Position numbers and translations under genes: made by a program. From NCBI GenBank assembly GCA_963616135.1, contig CAVEJT010000040.1, positions 1 to 6,896 of the forward strand: 6,896 nt of DNA, in the 5' to 3' direction. This stretch comes from UMGS1613 sp963616135. Its GTDB lineage: Bacteria; Bacillota_I; Bacilli_A; RF39; UBA660. This document shows positions 1 through 5,761 of the stretch, piece by piece. Position 1 is the first letter of the stretch. Each line of letters begins with the position of its first letter. The notes under the pieces are model-generated. The model searched no databases, was not told where the DNA came from, and was given only the letters and a program-made list of their open reading frames with translations.

Positions 1-12
1 TTATAAAATGAA

Positions 13-44
13 AAATAGTGTCAAGTTATTCACCAACACTATTT
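13..44. repeat. Inverted repeat, 9-bp perfect stem
   Basis: AAATAGTGT at 13-21 is exactly mirrored by ACACTATTT at 36-44, with a 14-nt loop between them. On the + strand the stem is followed by ATTATA, a poor U-tract. On the - strand it is followed by five T (15-11). It could be a weak terminator of a gene lying left of the window or an operator-like palindrome. The loop is long for a classic intrinsic terminator, so the function is left open. Confidence 0.4.
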
Positions 45-75
45 ATTATAGAACCTAAGTTTATAAAAAATTAAT

Positions 76-100
76 AAAGGTTGAATTTTCAATCTTTTTT
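76..100 (+). terminator. Probable intrinsic terminator of an upstream + strand gene
   Basis: A hairpin pairs 76-84 with 89-97 (nine pairs, one of them G-U) around a 4-nt ATTT loop. The T-run 95-100 follows directly, partly inside the stem. The stem is GC-poor but resembles the other terminator in this window in architecture. It sits immediately before the pyk -35 box, as expected for a boundary between transcription units. The gene it would serve lies left of the window, so the assignment rests on structure alone. Confidence 0.5.
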
Positions 101-101
101 A

Positions 102-130
102 TTGAAACAAGCAAAAAAATGTGATAAAAT
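102..130 (+). promoter_or_regulatory. Sigma-70/SigA-type promoter of pyk
   Basis: The -35 box TTGAAA (102-107) is followed by an ideal 17-bp spacer and the -10 box TAAAAT (125-130). A TG dinucleotide one base upstream of the -10 (122-123) makes it an extended -10. Transcription should start near 137, giving a leader of about 26 nt before the pyk start codon. This placement also shows that the GTG at 121 cannot be the translation start, because it lies inside the promoter. Confidence 0.75.
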
Positions 131-150
131 GGAAAGGTCGTTTTGTTTTA

Positions 151-157
151 GAGGTGA
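151..157 (+). promoter_or_regulatory. Ribosome binding site of pyk
   Basis: GAGGTGA is a seven-base match to the 16S rRNA anti-Shine-Dalgarno, 5 nt before the ATG at 163. It decides the start: the in-frame GTG at 121 has no such site and lies in the promoter. Confidence 0.85.
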
Positions 158-162
158 GAAGT

Positions 163-1569
163 ATGAAGAAAACAAAAATAATTTGTAGTATTGGCCCATC
201 TAGTTGTAATGTAGATGTTATGAGTAAGATGGTATTAAATGGTATGAATGTAGCACGTATAAATTTTTCACATGCTACAGATGAAGAAAAAGAAAATGTA
301 GTAAGAACAGTAAAACAAGTTAGGGAAATAACTAAAATACCTGTTGGTATATTATATGACACTAAGGGTCCTGAATTTAGAAATGGAATGTTAGAAAATG
401 ATTTTATTACTTTAGAAGAAGGCAAAAACATAAGAGTAGTTAAAGGTAATGTACTTGGTAACGAAGAAAGGTTTTCAGTAAATCATGATAGTGCGATAGA
501 TTCATTATCTATTGGTGATGATATATTATTAGAAAATGGTTTAATGAAGATAAAAGTTATATCTAAAGAAATAGATGGTGTAACTTGTAAAATAATTGAT
601 GGTGGAGTTTTAGGTAATAAAAAAAGTTTAAGTGTACCTGGAGTTAAACTTGATATTCCTTTTATTAGTGATTATGATTATAATGATATAGTTTATGCTT
701 GTAATCATGATGGAGATTTTTTGGCTCTTTCTTTTGTGTCAACTAAAGAAGACGTTCTAGAAGCTAGACGTATATTAAAAGAAAATAATCGAGAAGATAT
801 GAAAGTTATTTCTAAAATTGAAAGTACAACCGGAATAGATAATATAAAAGAAATTGTTGAGGTGTCTGATGGTATTATGGTAGCTCGCGGAGATTTAGGT
901 GTAGAAGCACCTATGGAAGAACTTCCTTTCTTACAGCAATTGATTATTAAAGAATGTCATAAACAAGGTAAATTTTCTATAGTAGCTACTGAAATGTTGG
1001 AATCAATGAAAAAGAATTCAAGACCTACAAGGGCAGAGGTTAGTGATATTGCTAACGCTGTGTTAAACGGTACAGATGCAGTTATGTTATCTGGAGAAAC
1101 TACTACAGGTAAATTTCCAAGTTTGGCTGTTCATTATATGGCAAGTATATGTGAAAAATCTGAAAACCATTTAAATTATAAAATTAATATTGATTTTGTA
1201 GATAAAACTATTGGAGGAGCAATTGCAACTAGTGTTGTTGAAACTGCAAATTTACTTGATGCTAAAGTTATAGTGGCAGCTACTATGAGTGGATTATCTG
1301 CAAGACGTGTAAGTAATTTAAGACCAAAAAGTTTAGTACTTGCAACATGTGCAAGTGAATCTGTCGCACGTAGTTTAATGCTTAATTGGGCTGTTTATCC
1401 AGTGGTAACTAATGTATATAAATCAACAGATGAAATAATAGAAGACGCTAAAGATAAAGCTAATAATTTCATAAATTTAGAAAAAAATGATGTTATTCTT
1501 ATAACTGGTGGTTTTCCAAATAATACTGAAGTTAAAAGTACAAATTTTATGAAAATTGAACAAATATAA
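163..1569 (+). CDS. pyk: Pyruvate kinase
   Basis: Cytosolic glycolytic enzyme that transfers phosphate from phosphoenolpyruvate to ADP, giving pyruvate and ATP. The 468-aa length is normal for the form without the extra C-terminal domain seen in Bacillus. Family landmarks occur in order: ARINFSH (31-37), DTKGPEFRNG (66-75), the B-domain insert to about 165, SKIE with the proton-transfer lysine K218, ARGDLG (241-246) with metal ligands E220 and D244, the ATEMLESM loop (275-282), RPTRAEVSD (287-295) and SGETTTGK (310-317). The C-terminal allosteric domain runs from about 340 and contains TMSGLSARRVSNLRP. Glu71 of DTKGPE is the residue linked to potassium dependence in this family. Two positions look non-standard: Asn74 where Thr is usual (EIRTG), and Glu276 where Gln is usual (ATQML). 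The gene stands alone with its own promoter and is closed by a hairpin shared with rarA. Function is very secure. Confidence 0.97.
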   Translation: MKKTKIICSIGPSSCNVDVMSKMVLNGMNVARINFSHATDEEKENVVRTVKQVREITKIPVGILYDTKGPEFRNGMLENDFITLEEGKNIRVVKGNVLGNEERFSVNHDSAIDSLSIGDDILLENGLMKIKVISKEIDGVTCKIIDGGVLGNKKSLSVPGVKLDIPFISDYDYNDIVYACNHDGDFLALSFVSTKEDVLEARRILKENNREDMKVISKIESTTGIDNIKEIVEVSDGIMVARGDLGVEAPMEELPFLQQLIIKECHKQGKFSIVATEMLESMKKNSRPTRAEVSDIANAVLNGTDAVMLSGETTTGKFPSLAVHYMASICEKSENHLNYKINIDFVDKTIGGAIATSVVETANLLDAKVIVAATMSGLSARRVSNLRPKSLVLATCASESVARSLMLNWAVYPVVTNVYKSTDEIIEDAKDKANNFINLEKNDVILITGGFPNNTEVKSTNFMKIEQI

Positions 1570-1595
1570 AAGAGATTAATTAATAATCTCTTTTA
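1567..1595. terminator. Bidirectional terminator between pyk and rarA
   Basis: A 12-bp perfect stem (1567-1578 with 1584-1595) encloses a 5-nt ATTAA loop. It begins at the pyk stop codon and contains the rarA stop codon (1576-1578) and the last rarA codons in its other arm. T-rich flanks follow in both directions: TTTT within 1591-1594 on the + strand and the complement of 1568-1571 on the - strand. One hairpin therefore probably terminates both convergent transcripts. Confidence 0.75.
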
Positions 1596-2778
1596 ATTTA
1601 TCATTTATTTCTTTTAATACCTGTTCATTTTTATTAGGTCCAGGTTTATAATATCGTCTACCTATTAAATTGTCTGGCAGGTATTGTTGTTTAACTACAT
1701 GATTTGGATAATCATGAGCATATTTATAATCTTTAGAAGAAGTTTTAATATGATTAGGTACATTACCTGTATTTCCCTTATTTATATCGTTTAATGCGCT
1801 ATCTAAAGCTAAGTATGCACTATTTGATTTAGGAGATAATGCAAGTTCAATAACTGTTTGGGCAAGTGGTATTCTAGCTTCTGGAAGACCTAATCTCTCA
1901 CAGGCATTTATACAAGCATCAACTTTTAATCCCATATTAGGATTTGCAAGACCTATATCTTCATAAGCTATAACACTCATTCTTCTATATATTATATCTA
2001 AATCTTCTGCTTCAATTAATCGTGCAAGATAGTGAAGAGCTGCATCTACATCTGAACCTCTAATACTTTTTTGAAAAGCACTTATAACATCATAATATCC
2101 ATCGCCATTTTTATCATGAAATAAATTAGGTTTATTGCTTATTGATTTAAGTGTTTCAATTGTAACATTTTTATTAGTAGAGTAGTATGCTACTTCAAGT
2201 AAATTATAAGCATATCTTAAATCTCCACTTGATATTTCTGATAGATATTCAATACTTTTATTATCTATTTTAATATCACTTAATTGTTCTTTAATAGCTC
2301 TTTTAATAGCTTTTTTAATATCATTACTTGTAAGTTCTTTTAATTCAAATAATTGACATCTAGATCTAATTGCTGGATTTATTGAGTGATATGGATTTGC
2401 TGTTGTCATACCAATTAATATTATTAAACCATTTTCTAGATAAGGCAATAATAAATCTTGTTTATCTTTATTTAATCTGTGTATTTCATCCATAATAACT
2501 ACAAGTTCACCATACATTTTTGCTTCTTCAATTACTATGTCAAAATCTTTTTTATTATTTATAGTAGCATTTAACATTCTATATTTTAGTCCTAATTCTT
2601 CTACAATAGCAGTTGCGATTGTTGTTTTACCAATACCAGGTTTACCATATAAAATCATTGAAAACAATTTCTTATTCTTTACTAAATTAGTTAAAACTTT
2701 ATCTTTACCTATTAAGTGCTCTTGTCCTATAACACTTTTAAGACATTTAGGTCTCATTGTGATTGCTAATGGTTCCAT
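1576..2778 (-). CDS. rarA: Replication-associated recombination protein A (AAA+ ATPase, RarA/MgsA family)
   Basis: Clamp-loader-like AAA+ ATPase that acts at stalled or gapped replication forks with SSB and the replisome. The 400 aa are slightly shorter than usual for the family. The N-terminus has the typical MRP..L..VIGQEHL segment (8-22). Walker A is GKPGIGKTT (45-53, usual form GPPGTGKTT), Walker B is VVIMDEIHR (93-101), sensor 1 is GMTTANPY (123-130), the arginine finger lies in IRSRC (137-141) and sensor 2 in SGDLRYAYNLL (184-194). The C-terminal tetramerisation region carries AYEDIGLANP (271-280) and LPDNLIGRRYYKP (367-379). The ATG at 2778 follows a GAGGTGG site by 5-6 nt. The gene is transcribed divergently from the operon to its right and converges with pyk, so it is probably monocistronic. 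A clamp-loader or RuvB annotation is excluded by the C-terminal MgsA-type motifs. Confidence 0.95.
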   Translation of the reverse strand: MEPLAITMRPKCLKSVIGQEHLIGKDKVLTNLVKNKKLFSMILYGKPGIGKTTIATAIVEELGLKYRMLNATINNKKDFDIVIEEAKMYGELVVIMDEIHRLNKDKQDLLLPYLENGLIILIGMTTANPYHSINPAIRSRCQLFELKELTSNDIKKAIKRAIKEQLSDIKIDNKSIEYLSEISSGDLRYAYNLLEVAYYSTNKNVTIETLKSISNKPNLFHDKNGDGYYDVISAFQKSIRGSDVDAALHYLARLIEAEDLDIIYRRMSVIAYEDIGLANPNMGLKVDACINACERLGLPEARIPLAQTVIELALSPKSNSAYLALDSALNDINKGNTGNVPNHIKTSSKDYKYAHDYPNHVVKQQYLPDNLIGRRYYKPGPNKNEQVLKEINDKLKEIIN

Positions 2779-2783
2779 TTACA

Positions 2784-2790
2784 CCACCTC
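2784..2790 (-). promoter_or_regulatory. Ribosome binding site of rarA
   Basis: Read on the - strand, GAGGTGG lies just before the ATG at 2778. It fixes the start codon and coincides with the predicted transcription start of rarA, implying a very short leader. Confidence 0.75.
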
Positions 2791-2796
2791 ATTAAT

Positions 2797-2827
2797 ATTC
2801 TATCATAAATTTTATCAAAAATATCAA
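2797..2827 (-). promoter_or_regulatory. Putative rarA promoter (extended -10)
   Basis: On the - strand, TGA-TAGAAT (2805-2797) is an extended -10 element. A TTGATA box (2827-2822) lies 19 bp upstream, longer than the optimal 17 bp, so the extended -10 would have to compensate. Predicted transcription starts near 2790. Confidence 0.45.
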
Positions 2828-2830
2828 AAA
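2801..2830. repeat. Short direct repeats TATCAAAAA in the divergent promoter
   Basis: TATCAAAAA occurs twice in perfect tandem (2813-2821 and 2822-2830). A third, 8-of-9 copy, TATCATAAA, lies at 2801-2809. They sit between and inside the two divergent promoters, where a repressor or activator site would be expected. In such AT-rich DNA a chance origin is also possible. Confidence 0.45.
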
Positions 2831-2841
2831 TGTGTTATAAT
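2812..2841 (+). promoter_or_regulatory. Promoter of the rightward operon (extended -10)
   Basis: A consensus -10 TATAAT (2836-2841) is preceded by TG one base upstream (2833-2834). A TTATCA box (2812-2817), matching four of six -35 bases, lies 18 bp upstream. A second TATAAT follows directly at 2842-2847. Use of the first -10 starts RNA near 2848, only about 10 nt before the ATG. The second would give an almost leaderless RNA. Confidence 0.6.
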
Positions 2842-2847
2842 TATAAT

Positions 2848-2853
2848 AGGTGG
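2848..2853 (+). promoter_or_regulatory. Ribosome binding site of the HExxH protein gene
   Basis: AGGTGG ends 4 nt before the ATG at 2858. It selects this start over the much longer open frame reaching back to 2537, which is merely antisense to rarA. Confidence 0.75.
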
Positions 2854-2857
2854 TAAC

Positions 2858-3706
2858 ATGGAGAGAATAAAACAGTTAATTATTGATAATCCTAATATAG
2901 CATTCAGTTTAAAAGGAAAAATATATGAATGTGCTATTCTTATTATAAAAGAATATCCAAATGCATATAAAGGCTTATGTAATAATTTAGAAAATTTGAA
3001 TATTAAATACATAAATGGTGATATAAACAAAATATTAAATAGCATTGGAGCAATGTCTTTATATGATGGTAAAGAAAATACTATGTATATTAGCTTAAGT
3101 GAAGCTATGGGTGAACACTATAAAGATATGCTAATACACGAATTATTACATGTGTCTTCCAAAGAAGATGATAGAGTAGGATTTGAAGACTTATATTCTG
3201 ATTATGGTAAATCTTTAAATGAAGGATTAACTGAATATATGACAAGAAAGATTTTAAAAAATAATAATTTTGGTATGTTAGATTATAAAAATGATATGAA
3301 TAATATTGGTTTTATTAGTAATATAGTACCACTTAATATACTTATTGATTCATATTTTGAAAGAGGGCTACCTAGAGTTGTTAAAGCTTATTATGATAAA
3401 ATAGGTAATATAGATAATATAAAAGAAATATTAAAAAATATGGATTTAGATCATATTGAAAGAGTTAGAAATCATAATTTTAATAATGAATATAAAGATA
3501 CTTATATTAAATTATTAGTAAATGATTTATCAAGTATTAAACCTCAAGCTGAAACAGAAGTTATAAAAAATATAAGTTCTATTTGTGGATTTATAAGAGG
3601 ACAATATAAAGTACTAGGTACACCTTTATCTATAAAAGAAGATATTGAAAATAGTATAAATATAATTAACAATAATTATAAAAAGATAAATAAAAATTAT
3701 GAGTAA
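2858..3706 (+). CDS. Putative cytosolic zinc metalloprotease (HExxH, gluzincin-like), function unknown
   Basis: I do not recognise a named family for this 282-aa protein. It carries HELLH (94-98), the zinc-binding and catalytic HExxH signature, within a hydrophobic MLIHELLHV helix. NEGLTEY follows at 121-127. In gluzincins such as the M1 peptidases, the Glu of an NEG motif downstream of HExxH is the third zinc ligand, so Glu122 (23 residues after His98) is the likely ligand here and Glu126 is an alternative. No signal peptide or membrane segment is evident, so it should act in the cytosol. The N-terminal 80 residues and the Asn/Lys-rich C-terminal half (about 140-282) have no motif I can name. 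The start is fixed by AGGTGG before ATG 2858. It is the first gene of the operon and overlaps xerD by 8 nt. Substrate and role are unknown; it might instead be a small-molecule or peptide hydrolase. Confidence 0.75.
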   Translation: MERIKQLIIDNPNIAFSLKGKIYECAILIIKEYPNAYKGLCNNLENLNIKYINGDINKILNSIGAMSLYDGKENTMYISLSEAMGEHYKDMLIHELLHVSSKEDDRVGFEDLYSDYGKSLNEGLTEYMTRKILKNNNFGMLDYKNDMNNIGFISNIVPLNILIDSYFERGLPRVVKAYYDKIGNIDNIKEILKNMDLDHIERVRNHNFNNEYKDTYIKLLVNDLSSIKPQAETEVIKNISSICGFIRGQYKVLGTPLSIKEDIENSINIINNNYKKINKNYE

Positions 3707-4577
3707 CCTTATAGATGAATTTTTAAGATATCTTATTATTGATAAAGGATATAGTACAAATACTGTTGAATCATATAAAAATGATTTAAATAAATTTAAT
3801 ATTTTTAATAAAAATAAAAATATTAAAGATATAACGAGTACTGATTTAAAAGAGTATGTAAAGTATTTAAATAATGAGTTAAGTAGTAGTAGATCAATAT
3901 CAAGAAATATATCTTGTATAAAAAGTTTTTATAAATTTTTAAATATAGAAAGATATATAAATGATAATCCTAGTGATGTACTTTATGAGCCTAAAATTAA
4001 AAAAAGCTTACCAAATATATTAACAGAAGATGAGGTAGCAAGCATTTTAGATATAAAGTTAGAAAATTCATATGATTATAGAAATAAAGCAATGTTAGAA
4101 CTTATGTATGCAACAGGACTTAGAGTAAGTGAGCTAGTTAATCTAAAGTTACAAGATATAGATTTTAGTGAAGATTTGATTAGAACATTTGGTAAAGGAA
4201 GTAAGGAAAGAGTTATACCCATGGGAGAATATGCATCACTTTACTTAAAAAAGTATATATATGATTATAGACCATTGATGTTAAAAAAAAGGCCTTGTGA
4301 ATATGTATTTTTAAATAATCATGGATTAGGATTAACTCGACAAGCTTATTTTAAAACAATAAAAGAAATAGCTAGAATAAAAGGTGTAAAGAAAGATATA
4401 TCTCCGCATACACTTAGACATTCTTTTGCAAGTCATATGTTAAAGTATGGAGCTGATTTAAGGACGATACAAGAGTTATTAGGACATTCAGATATATCAA
4501 CTACTCAAATATATACTCATATAACAAACGAAGAATTAAGAAAAAATTATGAGGAATATCATCCTCATGGAAATTAA
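3699..4577 (+). CDS. xerD: Site-specific tyrosine recombinase XerD
   Basis: This 292-aa protein cleaves and rejoins DNA at dif-type sites to resolve chromosome dimers, normally with XerC and FtsK/SpoIIIE. The N-terminal SAM-like core-binding domain is at about 1-85 (GYSTNTVESYKNDL, 17-30). The catalytic domain contains the complete set: R142 (TGLRVSEL), K166 (GKGSKER), H237 and R240 (SPHTLRH), H263 (LLGHSD) and nucleophile Y272 (IYTHI). From memory the spacing fits that of E. coli XerD. XerD is chosen over XerC because deoB follows directly, as ripX-drm does in B. subtilis. Phage integrase is unlikely given this housekeeping context and the canonical length. The ATG overlaps the previous gene by 8 nt and has no clear Shine-Dalgarno site, so translation probably depends on ribosomes finishing that gene. 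Confidence 0.92.
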   Translation: MSNLIDEFLRYLIIDKGYSTNTVESYKNDLNKFNIFNKNKNIKDITSTDLKEYVKYLNNELSSSRSISRNISCIKSFYKFLNIERYINDNPSDVLYEPKIKKSLPNILTEDEVASILDIKLENSYDYRNKAMLELMYATGLRVSELVNLKLQDIDFSEDLIRTFGKGSKERVIPMGEYASLYLKKYIYDYRPLMLKKRPCEYVFLNNHGLGLTRQAYFKTIKEIARIKGVKKDISPHTLRHSFASHMLKYGADLRTIQELLGHSDISTTQIYTHITNEELRKNYEEYHPHGN

Positions 4578-4584
4578 AAGAGAA

Positions 4585-4588
4585 GAGG
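4585..4588 (+). promoter_or_regulatory. Ribosome binding site of deoB
   Basis: GAGG, within AGAAGAGGGA, lies 6 nt before the ATG at 4595, in the 17-nt gap after xerD. No promoter or terminator is visible in this gap. Confidence 0.7.
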
Positions 4589-4594
4589 GATTTT

Positions 4595-5761
4595 ATGAAA
4601 TTTAATAGAATATTTTTAATAGTTTTAGATTCACTTGGTGTAGGTGAAGCAATAGATGCCAAAAAATGGAATGATGAAGGTGCTAGTACTTTAGGACATA
4701 TCTTAAAATATAATCCATTAGAATATCCAAATTTAGAAAAAATGGGATTTTTAAACCTAGTAGGTTTTAAAGATATAAAAAAAACAGATTCATATTATAC
4801 TAAAGCACATCCAAAAGCAAATGGTAAAGATACATTAACAGGTCACTTAGAAATGATGGGAATACGTACTATAATTCCATTTAGAACTTTTACAGAAACA
4901 GGTTTTCCTAAAGAATTGATTGATGAATTAGAAAAACGTACTGGTAGACACGTGATTGGTAATTGTAATGCATCTGGTACAGAAATAATTAAACAATTAG
5001 GTGAGGAACAAATGAGAACTGGAGACTTAATTGTATATACATCTGCAGATTCTGTATTACAAATAGCTGCACACGAAGATATTATTCCACTAGAAGAATT
5101 ATATAAGGATTGTTCTATAGCTCGTGAGCTTACATTAAAAGAAGAGTGGAAGGTTGGAAGAATAATTGCAAGACCTTATGTTGGTGAACCTGGTAATTTT
5201 ACAAGAACAGGAAATAGAAGAGATTATGCATTAAATCCAGAAGGTGATACTGTATTAGATAATTTAAAAAATAATGGTTATGATGTAATTGCTATTGGAA
5301 AAATTAATGATATATTTAATGGATGTGGCATTACTAAAACAACTCATACAGGAAATAATTTAGAAGGAATTAATTGCTTACTTGAAACAGAAAAAGAACA
5401 CTTTAATGGATTATGTTTTACTAATCTTAATGATTTTGATTCAAAATATGGTCATAGAAGAGATATAAAAGGATATGCTGAAGCAATAAAACAATTTGAT
5501 GATTATTTACCTGAAATAAAAGAAAATTTAAATGATGATGATTTACTTATAATAACTGCAGATCATGGTAATGATCCATCATATAGAGGAACAGATCATA
5601 CAAGAGAAAACACTCCTGTACTTGTTTATTCTAAATCATTTAAAGATCCAAAACATTTAAAAGAATTAGATTGTTTTAGTGATATAGGTGCTACTATTGC
5701 AGATAATTTTAATGTGACCGCACCTGTTGTAGGTAAAAGTTTTTTAGGAAAATTAAAATAA
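4595..5761 (+). CDS. deoB: Phosphopentomutase
   Basis: Cytosolic Mn-dependent mutase interconverting ribose/deoxyribose 1-phosphate and 5-phosphate, so sugars released from nucleosides can enter central metabolism. It belongs to the alkaline phosphatase superfamily, and 388 aa is normal. All active-site residues known from the Bacillus cereus enzyme can be placed: D12 (LDSLGVGEA), phosphorylated T80 (KDTLTGH), D152 (SADSVLQIAAHE), D282 and H287 (FDSKYGHRRD), D323 and H324 (TADHGND) and H335 (GTDHTREN). The substrate-binding segments IARPYVGEPGNFTRT (191-205) and VIAIGKINDIF (231-241) are present. One oddity is Leu85 after TGH, where Trp is usual (TGHWE). It follows xerD as in Bacillus, but the purine nucleoside phosphorylase that follows there is replaced here by an AlkD-like gene. 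The stop codon overlaps the next start by one base (TAATG). Confidence 0.97.
   Translation: MKFNRIFLIVLDSLGVGEAIDAKKWNDEGASTLGHILKYNPLEYPNLEKMGFLNLVGFKDIKKTDSYYTKAHPKANGKDTLTGHLEMMGIRTIIPFRTFTETGFPKELIDELEKRTGRHVIGNCNASGTEIIKQLGEEQMRTGDLIVYTSADSVLQIAAHEDIIPLEELYKDCSIARELTLKEEWKVGRIIARPYVGEPGNFTRTGNRRDYALNPEGDTVLDNLKNNGYDVIAIGKINDIFNGCGITKTTHTGNNLEGINCLLETEKEHFNGLCFTNLNDFDSKYGHRRDIKGYAEAIKQFDDYLPEIKENLNDDDLLIITADHGNDPSYRGTDHTRENTPVLVYSKSFKDPKHLKELDCFSDIGATIADNFNVTAPVVGKSFLGKLK

Noticed and set aside
2..58. Frame open from the left edge to a TAA at 56-58, possibly the 3' end of an upstream gene
   Set aside because: It would sit 17 nt before the terminator hairpin, which is attractive, but 18 codons with no recognisable motif cannot be told from chance.
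121..162. In-frame GTG start at 121 that would extend pyk by 14 residues
   Set aside because: The GTG lies in the -10 region of a strong promoter, has no ribosome site, and pyruvate kinases normally begin near MKKTKIICSIGP. The ATG at 163 has GAGGTGA at 5-nt spacing.
99..431. Minus-strand open frame of 110 codons opposite pyk
   Set aside because: It is fully antisense to conserved pyruvate kinase codons and its low-complexity Phe/Ile/Ser-rich translation is typical of a reverse-frame shadow in AT-rich DNA.
2537..2857. Open frame extending the HExxH gene 107 codons upstream
   Set aside because: It is antisense to the 5' part of rarA, lacks a start signal and runs through the divergent promoter. 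AGGTGG plus ATG at 2858 is a far better start.
2824..3045. Minus-strand open frame of 73 codons opposite the HExxH gene
   Set aside because: It resembles a hydrophobic membrane peptide only because AT-rich antisense codons give Ile/Phe/Leu. It has no convincing ribosome site and overlaps a better-supported gene.
3699..4577. Tyrosine recombinase as integrase of a mobile element
   Set aside because: Canonical Xer length and residues, a tight operon with deoB as in Bacillus, and no attachment repeats, tRNA target or excisionase nearby indicate housekeeping XerD.
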